The notes under the pieces are model-generated. The model did no database searches. It saw only the letters and a list, made by a program, of their open reading frames with translations, and was not told the DNA's origin. This document shows, piece by piece, positions 26,637 through 35,564 of a stretch of 64,000 nt of DNA. The translations under genes and the position numbers were made by a program. This DNA comes from Legionellales bacterium (lineage in GTDB: Bacteria > Pseudomonadota > Gammaproteobacteria > UBA1113), in assembly GCA_002709565.1 (NCBI GenBank), contig PAPY01000040.1:1-64000 (forward strand), written 5' to 3'. The stretch's first letter is position 1. The number at the start of each line of letters is the position of its first letter.

Positions 26637-26726
26637 ATATCACTAAAATGTACGTTCCAGTGATTATATCACAAATATTTCTTATATCACTAAAAACTTC
26701 TTATATAAGAAAATTTTCTTATATAA
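26637..26726. promoter_or_regulatory. AT-rich operator-like array upstream of the ATPase gene
   Basis: ATATCACTAAAA occurs twice (about 26637-26648 and 26684-26695) with a related TTATATCACAAA between, followed by a perfect 26-bp palindrome at 26701-26726 (TTATATAAGAAAA and its exact complement). TCTTATATA-type words recur through the array. It starts 13 bases upstream of the ATPase start codon and could hold its promoter and an autoregulatory site, or iterons. Confidence 0.55.
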
Positions 26727-26804
26727 TAAAAATTATTGGCGCAGTGTGATATGATGGTAACCTCTTGATTTATATGAAATTGCTATTATTTGGCCGCCTC
26801 GATA

Positions 26805-26852
26805 TGTTACTAAAATAAGTAACGTTACTTTTTTTAGTCTCGGGGTAGTAAC
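26805..26852. promoter_or_regulatory. GTTACT/AGTAAC inverted-repeat cluster
   Basis: Four half-sites, GTTACT, AGTAAC, GTTACT and AGTAAC, occur within 48 bases. The central pair forms the perfect 14-bp palindrome AAGTAACGTTACTT (26817-26830). No gene starts close by on the plus strand; it may be a second operator for the leftward ATPase gene or a vestige. Confidence 0.4.
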
Positions 26853-26917
26853 ATGTTATCCAGGCGTGTGGCTAGAGTTAGCTATTTGATTTTGATGGAT
26901 TTTCCTAACCGGCATTC

Positions 26918-27042
26918 CGCACCAGTCTTGCGCATAAAAGGGTAAAAACTCAACTCAAAATGCTCAGGTATTGCATATACATTCCGCTTTATCGTTAATT
27001 TTTTATCCTTTTCTGCATCAAAAATAGCTCTGTGCGAAAAGC
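26918..27042. repeat. Dispersed element: inverted near-copy plus a degenerate forward copy
   Basis: Bases 26979-27042 are the reverse complement of 17389-17453 with two substitutions and one gap. A degenerate forward-oriented partner lies at 26918-26950 (CGCACCAG ... AAAAGGGTAAAAA), so the two form an imperfect inverted pair about 30 bases apart. The element ends 7 bases from the tolC stop. Together with the operator-like arrays this fills the 424-base gap between tolC and the ATPase gene; no gene was seen in that gap. Confidence 0.75.
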
Positions 27043-27048
27043 CGGTTC

Positions 27049-28866
27049 CTAAGCAAATGGCTTTGGTAGCTCTACTGCGGATAATTGATCGCCCTTAGGC
27101 TTGGTCATGGAGGGGACCTTGGCTTTGTCGGCGGGGGCGGTTGCTGATTTCGCGGCATCGGTTGCCGTGTTAGAAGAGGCGCTGGCTTTTGTCTGGGGGG
27201 TTGTTTTGCTTGCCGGTGCTTTGCTGGCAGTTTTAGGCTTACTGCTGGATTTGGCTGCTGTGGTTTTTGCTTTAGCGGGGGTTGCTTTTGCATCGGGGCC
27301 TGGTGTGGAAGGAGCTTGCTTGCTTGTCGGTGTCGTGCTTGGCGCAGTGGATGAACTTGAGCCAGTCGCACCGGTGGCTTTCTTTTCGGATTCTTCCAGT
27401 CGATTAATTTCTTCGTCAGTGCCACCTGTGATTTCACCACTCAACTCCATGTGGCCGGCGGGTTTGCTTTCTTTTAAGGAGTCAACGGTGATGTCCTTAT
27501 AGGATGGGCGGTTCTTAGTGAGCCAGGCATTGATTTCACGAATATCATTCAAGCTCAAGGTCCCCGCTGCTTCTTTGAGGGCAATGGTAGCCTTGATGTA
27601 ATCGTATTGGTCGCGGGAATATTGGCGCTGGGTGTCATAGAGATTACGTTGGGCTTCTAACACGTCTAACATGGTTTGAGTGCCAACTTTGTAACCTTCG
27701 ATGGTGCTGCGTAGTGATGCTTCATTAGACACAATCGCTTGGCGGTCGGCTTTTACCTTACTGATCCCAGCAACAATATTGTTATAACTTTGACGAGAAT
27801 CAGTTACCACAGCACGGTAAGTGATCTCGCGTTGGTCAAGCGCGCCTTGATAATCGTACTCTGCTTGTTTGGTTTCGGCCATTACCAGTCCCCCTTCAAA
27901 AACAGGGAGCGCTAATTGTACACCGACGCTGCCAACACGGCTGTTGGTCGTACCAACGGGGGTGCGGCTCGTCTTTGAGCGATCAAAACCGGCGACTGCA
28001 TCCACGGTGGGCAGATGACCAGAACGTTGAACCTTGATTTCATCTTTGGCCGCCTCAGCCGTCCAACGCGCGGCTTGCAGGTTCCAGTTTTGTTTGGTCG
28101 CGGTGTCTACCCACTTGTCGACATTCTCAGGTTCAGGTGTCACTAACGGCACTTCTGATCGCAAACCGGCCAAGTGTGTATAGTAAACCCCGGTGATCTC
28201 ACGCAGATCTTCACGGGTATTGATGATGGCGTTTTTGGCGGCAATCTCGGTGGCAATAATATTGTCATATTCTGCTTGAGCTTGGTACACGCCAGTGATG
28301 GGCACGAGACCAACTTTGAATTGTTGGCGGACTTGATCCAGTTGACGATAGGTGGAACGTTTTTCAGCTTCTGTGTAACGCAAGTCGTCTTCTGCTTGTA
28401 ATATATTGAAGTAAGCCGTAGAGGTACGGCTTATCAAACTCTGTGCGGCAGCCGCATAGGTGGCATCGGCAGCTTTCACCCCAGCTTTAGCTTCACCTAA
28501 ATTTGCCCAGGCTTGTAAATCAAAAATAGGCTGGGACAGGGTGATATCATAACCGTGGCTGATGAAATCATAGGTTGGGTCGGCCAAACCCGCATTGAGG
28601 CCTGTGGATGTCAGTGCACCAGTAGACTTGTTATCCGCCCAATTCTTCAGTCGATTGGCAGAGGCATTAAGACTCGGTAACAAGAAGGCACGACTGATGG
28701 GCACATTTTCGTGCTGTGACAATTGCTCAGCTTGGGCTGCTTTGTAAGTGGGATCACTGCTCAAGGCTTGGTTGAAAACTTCGACTAAGTCTTCAGCCGC
28801 CGCCAGGCTGCTAAAACTTAAGCATGCCGCGCCGACAGTGACAAGTGGTAACCATTTTTTCATCAT
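27049..28866 (-). CDS. tolC: TolC-family outer-membrane channel with long low-complexity C-terminal tail
   Basis: 605 residues: signal peptide (cleavage near LAAAED), then the two OEP repeats of a TolC trimeric channel (for example LSQPIFDLQAWANLGEAKAGV and QLALPVFEGGLVMAETKQAEYDYQGALDQREITYRAVV; GYKVGTQTMLDVLEAQRNLYDTQRQYSRDQYDYI). TolC partners inner-membrane exporters in drug efflux and type I secretion. Usual length is about 450-490 residues; here residues from about 467 form a Lys/Ala/Ser/Thr/Pro-rich tail with no predicted structure, rich in basic residues and likely periplasmic. Two ATG codons (28866, 28863) are equally possible. It follows pcm by 31 bases, probably as an operon. Confidence 0.9.
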   Translation of the reverse strand: MMKKWLPLVTVGAACLSFSSLAAAEDLVEVFNQALSSDPTYKAAQAEQLSQHENVPISRAFLLPSLNASANRLKNWADNKSTGALTSTGLNAGLADPTYDFISHGYDITLSQPIFDLQAWANLGEAKAGVKAADATYAAAAQSLISRTSTAYFNILQAEDDLRYTEAEKRSTYRQLDQVRQQFKVGLVPITGVYQAQAEYDNIIATEIAAKNAIINTREDLREITGVYYTHLAGLRSEVPLVTPEPENVDKWVDTATKQNWNLQAARWTAEAAKDEIKVQRSGHLPTVDAVAGFDRSKTSRTPVGTTNSRVGSVGVQLALPVFEGGLVMAETKQAEYDYQGALDQREITYRAVVTDSRQSYNNIVAGISKVKADRQAIVSNEASLRSTIEGYKVGTQTMLDVLEAQRNLYDTQRQYSRDQYDYIKATIALKEAAGTLSLNDIREINAWLTKNRPSYKDITVDSLKESKPAGHMELSGEITGGTDEEINRLEESEKKATGATGSSSSTAPSTTPTSKQAPSTPGPDAKATPAKAKTTAAKSSSKPKTASKAPASKTTPQTKASASSNTATDAAKSATAPADKAKVPSMTKPKGDQLSAVELPKPFA

Positions 28867-28897
28867 AGTTCAACTTTAAAGAGTTACTGGCCTAGTG

Positions 28898-29554
28898 TCA
28901 AAAGATAAAATCAGCCCGGCTGACAGTTTGACTCAAGGGTGGGATCACGGTTTCGAATAAAGTGTCATTGCGCCAGTCATTTTCACCAACCCGAGTGATG
29001 AGCGTTGCTTCCATCGGTGCATCTTTGCCCAAAATAACAAACAAACGGCCGCCGATAGCGAGTTGTTGTTTGAAGGCTTGGGGTAATGCCGGCATAGAAC
29101 CGGTGATGCAAATGACATCGTACGGTTTTTGTTTATCCCAACCGGTTGCAGCATCGCCTTGTTGTAAAGTGACATTGGTAATGCCGAGTTCGGCTAATTT
29201 GTCACCAGCAGTTTTGATAAAACCGTCATCCATGTCGACACTGTAAACATGCTGGCCGAGTTTTGCTAAGGCCGCCGTAACGAAGCCGGAGCCGGTGCCA
29301 ATTTCGAGGATTTTGTCAGTTGCTTTGATAGCCAGAGATAAGAGCATCTTTGCCTCAATGCTTGGTGTCATCATTTGTTGGCCATGGCCTAAGGGAATAT
29401 TGATATCGGCAAAGGCTAAGTCTCGGTATTCAAGAGGGACGAATTTTTCCCGTGGTAATTCCGCGAGCAAATCTAACAGTTGTTCATCAAGAACATTGGT
29501 GGTGCGTAATTGGCGCTGGATCATATTGCTGCGAGCTTGTTCAATATTCATCAT
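28898..29554 (-). CDS. pcm: Protein-L-isoaspartate O-methyltransferase
   Basis: 218-residue SAM-dependent repair enzyme for isoaspartyl residues. Motifs: ARSNMIQRQLRTTNVLDEQLLDLL, PREKFVPLEYRDLAFADINIPLGHGQQMMTPSIEAKML and the SAM loop ILEIGTGSGFVTAALAKLG. Paired ATGs at 29554/29551 with AAAGGG upstream fit family N-termini; the open frame begins 16 codons earlier. It precedes tolC on the same strand, an arrangement common in gammaproteobacteria. Confidence 0.92.
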   Translation of the reverse strand: MMNIEQARSNMIQRQLRTTNVLDEQLLDLLAELPREKFVPLEYRDLAFADINIPLGHGQQMMTPSIEAKMLLSLAIKATDKILEIGTGSGFVTAALAKLGQHVYSVDMDDGFIKTAGDKLAELGITNVTLQQGDAATGWDKQKPYDVICITGSMPALPQAFKQQLAIGGRLFVILGKDAPMEATLITRVGENDWRNDTLFETVIPPLSQTVSRADFIF

Positions 29555-29686
29555 GTTGGTGTGCCCTTTCGTCGGTGTCATTAAGACGGTAGAATGCCGC
29601 AATGAGGTGCCGATGACAAGCGAAAATTGAGCGCAATTGCGTTACAATGGCTGCAGCTGAATAACAATCCTTTACATGAGACATTT

Positions 29687-31573
29687 ATGGCAGAAACTTA
29701 TACCGCAGAATCAATAGAAGTCTTAAGTGGTCTAGAACCGGTGCGTTTGCGCCCGGGGATGTATACCGATACCCGTAACCCCAATCATATTGCCCATGAA
29801 GCAATCGACAACAGTGTCGATGAAGCTATCGCCGGCCATGCCCGGGAGGTGCATGTCACCTTATATAAGGATGGCTCACTGGAAGTTGCCGATGATGGCC
29901 GTGGCATGCCGGTGGATATTCACCCTGACGAAAAAATTTCTGGCGTCGAATTGATCATGACCCGCCTCCATGCCGGGGGTAAATTCTCCCACAAAAATTA
30001 TGAATTCTCCGGTGGTCTCCATGGTGTGGGGATCTCGGTTTTAAATGCTTTGTGCAAGCAAGTGATTGTACAAATTAAACGGGATGGCCAATTGCACGAA
30101 ATTCGTTTTGCCGATGGCGAGAAGACCAAGGACTTAAATGTCGTCGACAGTGTTGGCAAGCGCAATACCGGTACCACTATCCAGTTTTGGCCCGACGAAA
30201 AATACTTTGACAGTCCGAAGTTTGCCGTGGGCAGACTCAAACATGTGTTAAGAGCAAAGGCTGTGTTATGTCCGGGTCTTAAGACGACGTTTTATGACGA
30301 AAAGACCAAAGAACGTCACGAATGGTATTACGAAGATGGCCTGCAAGCGTATTTGTTAGATACGCTGGGTGATCTACCCCGCTTACCAGAAGAGCCTTTT
30401 ATCGGTTCCTTTAGCGGTAACCTTGAAGCGGTGGATTGGGCTGTGGCTTGGTTACCAGAAGGCGGCGAAGGGGTTGAAGAAAGTTACGTTAACTTAATTC
30501 CAACCGCGCAAGGTGGTACTCACGTTAATGGTTTGCGTACCGGCTTACTTGAAGCCATGCGCGAGTTTTGTGAGTTTCGTAATTTATTACCGCGGGGGGT
30601 GAAGTTAACCGCCGATGATATTTGGGAAAGTTGCGCCTATATCTTGTCGGTGAAGATACAAGATCCGCAATTTGCTGGACAAACCAAAGAACGTCTCTCA
30701 TCGCGTCAATGTGCAGCTTTCGTCTCAGGCGTGGTGAAAGATGCGTTTAGTTTATGGTTAAATCAACACGTGCAGTTGGGCGAACAATTAGCGGAGCTAG
30801 TGATTAGCCAGGCACAAAAACGCCTACGCAAAGGCAAAAAAGTCGCCCGCAAAAAAGTCACCACGGGTCCAGCATTACCGGGTAAATTAGCAGATTGCTC
30901 GAGCCAAGAACCGATGGCGTCAGAATTGTTTTTAGTCGAAGGTGACTCCGCGGGTGGCTCTGCCAAACAAGCCCGTAACCGCGAATTCCAAGCAATCATG
31001 CCCTTGCGCGGTAAGATCCTTAATACTTGGGAGGTGGATCCCACCCAAATCTTAGGCTCCCAAGAAGTGCATGACATTGCTGTTGCTATGGGTATCGACC
31101 CGGCAGCAGATAGCCTCGAAGGTTTACGTTACGGCAAAATTTGTATTTTGGCAGATGCGGATTCTGATGGTTTGCATATTGCGACATTATTATGTGCACT
31201 CTTCTTACGTCATTTTAAATCATTAGTAAAGGCAGGCCATGTGTTCGTAGCAATGCCGCCGTTGTATCGTATTGATGTGGGCAAAGAAGTGTTTTACGCC
31301 TTGGATGATGGTGAGAAGCAAGGCATTCTAGACCGCATCGCCGCCGAAAAACTCAAAGGCAAAATCAACGTGCAACGCTTCAAAGGCTTAGGTGAAATGA
31401 ATCCCATGCAATTGCGTGAGACGACCATGGATCCCGACACCCGCCGTTTAGTGCAATTGACCATCGACGATGGTGACGATAGTCATCAAGTGATGGATAT
31501 GTTACTCGCGAAAAAACGCGCCGCAGATCGCAAAGCCTGGTTAGAAACCAAAGGCAATTTAGCAGAGGTATAA
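29687..31573 (+). CDS. parE: DNA topoisomerase IV subunit B
   Basis: About 628-residue ATPase subunit of topoisomerase IV, which separates replicated chromosomes. GHKL ATP-binding motifs: [43 protein letters not shown]. The Toprim domain has [20 protein letters not shown] and [16 protein letters not shown], and the C-terminus has [11 protein letters not shown]. The ATG at 29687 with GAG upstream fits ParE N-termini; the frame opens 20 codons earlier. Four bases before parC: one operon. Confidence 0.96.
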   Translation: MAETYTAESIEVLSGLEPVRLRPGMYTDTRNPNHIAHEAIDNSVDEAIAGHAREVHVTLYKDGSLEVADDGRGMPVDIHPDEKISGVELIMTRLHAGGKFSHKNYEFSGGLHGVGISVLNALCKQVIVQIKRDGQLHEIRFADGEKTKDLNVVDSVGKRNTGTTIQFWPDEKYFDSPKFAVGRLKHVLRAKAVLCPGLKTTFYDEKTKERHEWYYEDGLQAYLLDTLGDLPRLPEEPFIGSFSGNLEAVDWAVAWLPEGGEGVEESYVNLIPTAQGGTHVNGLRTGLLEAMREFCEFRNLLPRGVKLTADDIWESCAYILSVKIQDPQFAGQTKERLSSRQCAAFVSGVVKDAFSLWLNQHVQLGEQLAELVISQAQKRLRKGKKVARKKVTTGPALPGKLADCSSQEPMASELFLVEGDSAGGSAKQARNREFQAIMPLRGKILNTWEVDPTQILGSQEVHDIAVAMGIDPAADSLEGLRYGKICILADADSDGLHIATLLCALFLRHFKSLVKAGHVFVAMPPLYRIDVGKEVFYALDDGEKQGILDRIAAEKLKGKINVQRFKGLGEMNPMQLRETTMDPDTRRLVQLTIDDGDDSHQVMDMLLAKKRAADRKAWLETKGNLAEV

Positions 31574-31577
31574 TGAT

Positions 31578-33827
31578 ATGGCTGAAACCAGCGCAAGTAT
31601 TGAAGGTATCGAACAACTACCGTTAAAAGTATTCACCGAGAAAGCCTATCTCGATTACTCCATGTATGTGATCATGGACCGAGCGCTTCCCAATATTGGT
31701 GATGGCTTAAAGCCCGTGCAACGACGTATCGTTTATGCGATGTCAGAGTTGGGCCTCAAGGCTACCGCCAAATACAAAAAATCCGCTCGTACGATTGGTG
31801 ACGTGTTGGGTAAATTCCACCCCCATGGTGATTCAGCCTGTTACGAAGCTATGGTGCTGATGGCGCAGTCATTTTCTTACCGCTATCCCTTAGTGGATGG
31901 GCAAGGTAACTGGGGTTCCCCCGATGATCCGAAGTCATTTGCGGCAATGCGTTATACCGAAGCGCGTTTGTCACCTTATGCTGAGGTATTATTGAGTGAA
32001 CTTGGTCAAGGTACGGTTGATTGGGTGCCTAACTTCGATGGCACACTTGATGAGCCTGCCACACTCCCTGCCCGTTTGCCCAATATTTTATTGAATGGCA
32101 CCACGGGTATCGCAGTAGGGATGGCGACGGATATTCCACCCCATAACCTCAAAGAAGTCGCATCGGCCTGTATACATTTACTGGAAGATCCGAAAGCCAC
32201 ATTGAGTGATTTGTGCAAACACGTTAAAGCACCAGATTTCGCCACAGAAGCCGAAATCATCACCCCGCAAAAAGACATCCAAGCCATTTATAAGACCGGT
32301 CACGGTTCTGTACGCATGCGCGCAGTGTATAACAAAGAAAATGGCGATATCGTGATTACTGCACTGCCTCATCAAGTCTCTGGTGCCAAGGTGCTTGAGC
32401 AAATCGCCAGTCAAATGCAAAACAAAAAATTACCCATGGTGGCCGATCTCCGCGATGAATCAGATCATGAAAACCCCACCCGCTTAGTCATCGAGCCCCG
32501 TTCTAACCGTGTTGATATTGAATCATTAATGAATCATTTGTTTGCGACCACCGATCTTGAGCGCAGTTACCGGGTCAATTTAAATATGATCGGCATTGAT
32601 GGCCGACCTCAGGTTAAAGCCCTTGATACTATCCTCAAAGAGTGGCTTGAGTATCGCCAAGCCACGGTGCGCAAGCGTTTGCAATACCGTCTCGATAAAG
32701 TTCTTGCCCGCTTGCACATTCTTGATGGTTTGTTGATTGCATTCTTGAATATCGATGAAGTGATTAGGATCATTCGTGAAGAAGATAATCCAAAGCAAGA
32801 ACTCATGCAGCGTTTTAAACTGAGTGACAAACAAACCGAAGCGATTTTAGATTTAAAATTACGCCACTTGGCACGACTCGAAGAAGTCAAAATCCGCGGT
32901 GAGCAAGAAGACTTGGCCGCTGAGCGTGACACCCTTGAGAAGACCTTAGGTTCCAAAGCCCGTCTCAAAACACTTATCCGCAAAGAAATCACCGCGGATG
33001 CAGAGAAATACGGCGACGATAGACGTTCGCCGTTAGTGGAGCGCGGCGAAGCCCAAGCCATGAAAGAAACCGATCTAATGCCAACGGAACCGGTCACGGT
33101 TGTACTATCCAAAAAAGGCTGGGTGCGTGCGGCTAAAGGTCATGAGGTGGATGCAGAGAACCTTAATTACAAGAGCGGTGATAGTTATCTGTCATCAGCC
33201 AAAGGCCGCAGTAATCAGCACGCGATATTCCTGGATACCACCGGACGCACTTATGCGGTAATGGCTCATAGCTTGCCGTCTGCCCGTGGTCAGGGTGAAC
33301 CATTAACCGGTAAATTAAACCCACCTGCAGGCGCATCGTTCACTGATGCCATTATGGCGCCGGAAGATCAATTATTGTTGTTTGCGTCAACCGCAGGCTA
33401 TGGTTTTATCGTCAAGACCGAAGAATTGATCAGCAAGAACCGCGCCGGTAAAGCCATGCTTAAAGTGCCCAAAGGTTGCACGGTGGTTTCGCCGCAACCA
33501 GTCGCTGATTTGGACAATGATTACATTGCGGCGGTGACTAACGAAGGCCGTTTGTTGATTTTTGATGTGAAAGATTTACCGCAATTGTCTAAGGGTAAGG
33601 GCAACAAGATCATTGGCATCCCTTCGGCTCGCGCAGCTAGCGGCGAAGAGTACTTAGTCAATGTTGCTGTGTTTAATGACAAGCAAGCGTTAAAAGTCTA
33701 TGCCGGCAAACGCCATATTACCTTGAAATTTAAAGATCTCGAACATTACATCGGCGAACGCGGCCGACGGGGCAACAAGTTACCCCGCGGTTACCAAAAA
33801 GTCGATAGGATGGAGATTGCAGAGTAA
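31578..33827 (+). CDS. parC: DNA topoisomerase IV subunit A
   Basis: 749-residue DNA-cleaving subunit. The winged-helix/tower signatures include [57 protein letters not shown] (the quinolone-resistance region; a serine is present at the residue following HPHGD) and [10 protein letters not shown] with the catalytic tyrosine. A beta-pinwheel-like C-terminal domain follows from about residue 490. Length is normal for ParC. Four-base gap from parE. Confidence 0.96.
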   Translation: MAETSASIEGIEQLPLKVFTEKAYLDYSMYVIMDRALPNIGDGLKPVQRRIVYAMSELGLKATAKYKKSARTIGDVLGKFHPHGDSACYEAMVLMAQSFSYRYPLVDGQGNWGSPDDPKSFAAMRYTEARLSPYAEVLLSELGQGTVDWVPNFDGTLDEPATLPARLPNILLNGTTGIAVGMATDIPPHNLKEVASACIHLLEDPKATLSDLCKHVKAPDFATEAEIITPQKDIQAIYKTGHGSVRMRAVYNKENGDIVITALPHQVSGAKVLEQIASQMQNKKLPMVADLRDESDHENPTRLVIEPRSNRVDIESLMNHLFATTDLERSYRVNLNMIGIDGRPQVKALDTILKEWLEYRQATVRKRLQYRLDKVLARLHILDGLLIAFLNIDEVIRIIREEDNPKQELMQRFKLSDKQTEAILDLKLRHLARLEEVKIRGEQEDLAAERDTLEKTLGSKARLKTLIRKEITADAEKYGDDRRSPLVERGEAQAMKETDLMPTEPVTVVLSKKGWVRAAKGHEVDAENLNYKSGDSYLSSAKGRSNQHAIFLDTTGRTYAVMAHSLPSARGQGEPLTGKLNPPAGASFTDAIMAPEDQLLLFASTAGYGFIVKTEELISKNRAGKAMLKVPKGCTVVSPQPVADLDNDYIAAVTNEGRLLIFDVKDLPQLSKGKGNKIIGIPSARAASGEEYLVNVAVFNDKQALKVYAGKRHITLKFKDLEHYIGERGRRGNKLPRGYQKVDRMEIAE

Positions 33828-33851
33828 AAACCTTAACCACAAGGACACGCT

Positions 33852-35057
33852 ATGGGAAAATTAATTGGCGGGATGTTACTGATTGTCGGGACATCCATTG
33901 GTGCAGGGATCTTAGCCTTGCCAGTATCGACGTCAGAGGCGGGTTTTATCGGTTCTAGTTTGTTCTTGCTGGGTTGTTGGATGCTCATGACCTTTTGCGC
34001 ATTCCTCATCCTTGAAGTGAATCTCTGGCTACCCCAGGGTAGCAATATGATATCTATGGCCAAAAAGACTTTAGGCCCCTACGGTGCAGCCGCCGCATGG
34101 TTTGTGTATCTATTGTTGCTATACTCCCTACTCTGCGCCTATGTGGATGGCGGTACCGATGTGTTTACCAGTCTTTTGCATATGGCAGGATTACCTATCC
34201 CAGAATGGGGTAGCGCGCTGATTTTTACTATTATCCTAGGCTACATCGTCTATCTCGGCACCCGTTCTATCGATTATGCGAATCGCGCCTTGATGTTCAT
34301 CAAATTGGGTAGCTTTTTTGTATTATTATTTTTGGTGTCCAATCATATAAAGTGGGAACAGCTACTGCATAGTGAACCCCACAAATTATTAGCCTCAGTG
34401 ATGTTGATGATAACCTCGTTTGGCTATGCGACTATTTTGCCAAGTCTCAGGACCTATTTTAACAGTGATGTCGTAGCATTGCGCAAAGTGGTGATCCTCG
34501 GTAGTTTAGTACCGCTGATTTGTTATATCTTGTGGGAGCTAGTGATTTTGGGCTCTTTGCCTTTAGAGGGTGACCACGGTTTGATTTATATTTTGAAGAC
34601 CGGGCACACCACCAGTGAATTAATGGCTGCGCTGGATTTCTTTATCCACTCGGATTTAATTACTGATATTTCGCGGATTTTTATTTCCATCAGTGTATTG
34701 ACCTCGTTCCTCGGGGTAGCATTGTCACTGTCGGATTTTCTCTCTGATGGCTTGAAATGGCCTAAGCAAGGTTTTGGCAATATTAAAGTGTATAGTTTAA
34801 CCTTTATCCCACCGTTTATTTTTGTGATCTTTTATCCCACGGCATTTATCCTCGCATTAAAATACGCCGGCGTGTTTTGTATTTTACTGTTAGGCTTATT
34901 GCCTGTGGTTATGGCTTGGCGTGGCCGCTATCATCATCAATTGGATGCAAGCTTTCGTGTACCAGGCGGTAAAGTAACATTGCTCATTGCAGGTTTCATT
35001 ACAGTTGTGTTAGCTATCTTTGGCCTATTGCAAGAATTGCAGTTGGTAAGTTTCTAA
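33852..35057 (+). CDS. Aromatic amino acid permease (TyrP/Mtr, HAAAP family)
   Basis: 401-residue inner-membrane transporter with about 11 helices. The N-terminal GGMLLIVGTSIGAGILALPVSTSEAGF is the HAAAP hallmark, and TSFGYATILPSLRTYF and SVLTSFLGVALSLSDFLSDGLK are also typical. It should import tyrosine or tryptophan with protons, which fits an organism depending on host amino acids. AAGGA precedes the ATG; the stop overlaps the next start by one base. Confidence 0.9.
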   Translation: MGKLIGGMLLIVGTSIGAGILALPVSTSEAGFIGSSLFLLGCWMLMTFCAFLILEVNLWLPQGSNMISMAKKTLGPYGAAAAWFVYLLLLYSLLCAYVDGGTDVFTSLLHMAGLPIPEWGSALIFTIILGYIVYLGTRSIDYANRALMFIKLGSFFVLLFLVSNHIKWEQLLHSEPHKLLASVMLMITSFGYATILPSLRTYFNSDVVALRKVVILGSLVPLICYILWELVILGSLPLEGDHGLIYILKTGHTTSELMAALDFFIHSDLITDISRIFISISVLTSFLGVALSLSDFLSDGLKWPKQGFGNIKVYSLTFIPPFIFVIFYPTAFILALKYAGVFCILLLGLLPVVMAWRGRYHHQLDASFRVPGGKVTLLIAGFITVVLAIFGLLQELQLVSF

Positions 35058-35398
35058 TGTGGTTTTATGGCGTTAAAATATTAATCACTGCCTTGTTGGT
35101 AGTGGCGGTGTCAGAAGTCGCCCGTCGTAGCACCATTGCTGGTGCAGTATTAGCGTCAATTCCACTAGTGTCGTTTCTTGCGATTGTTTGGCTCTACATC
35201 CAAACCAAAAACACCCAACTGATCAGCCAACTGAGCCAAGATATTGTCTGGCTAGTGCTGCCATCACTGGTATTTTTTATCATGCTGCCCTGGCTATTGC
35301 GGCATAAATGGCATTTTTCAGTAGCTATCAGCTTGGCGACGGTGGCAACGATTATTTGCTACCTTCTGGTGTTATTAGTGCTGCGCTGGGTGCGATAA
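35057..35398 (+). CDS. DUF3147-like small membrane protein
   Basis: 113 residues in four predicted membrane helices (FYGVKILITALLVVAVSEVAR, STIAGAVLASIPLVSFLAIVWL, IVWLVLPSLVFFIMLPWLL, FSVAISLATVATIICYLLVLL). This matches the small DUF3147 membrane family. Translationally coupled to the permease by a one-base overlap, so it may be cotranscribed; function unknown. Confidence 0.7.
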   Translation: MWFYGVKILITALLVVAVSEVARRSTIAGAVLASIPLVSFLAIVWLYIQTKNTQLISQLSQDIVWLVLPSLVFFIMLPWLLRHKWHFSVAISLATVATIICYLLVLLVLRWVR

Positions 35399-35564
35399 TC
35401 CTATTAAGCGAGCTAACTGATTGATATATAACAAAAAACCATCATTTTTGATCATGCCCTGATCGATTAATCGTTTGTTGCATAATTCAAGTGACATCTA
35501 ACCGTATATATGGTAGTATTCCGCCCCTAATGCTAATGAATAGACATGACACAGGATTATTACA

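Noticed and set aside
27101-27502. 133-codon rightward frame, hydrophobic, opposite the tolC tail
   Set aside because: It is the complement of the Lys/Ala/Thr-rich tail, which yields Val/Ala/Leu codons by base composition; no ribosome-binding site.
32609-33112. 167-codon antisense frame in parC
   Set aside because: Shadow of a strongly conserved gene; Ser/Arg-rich composition and no start signals.
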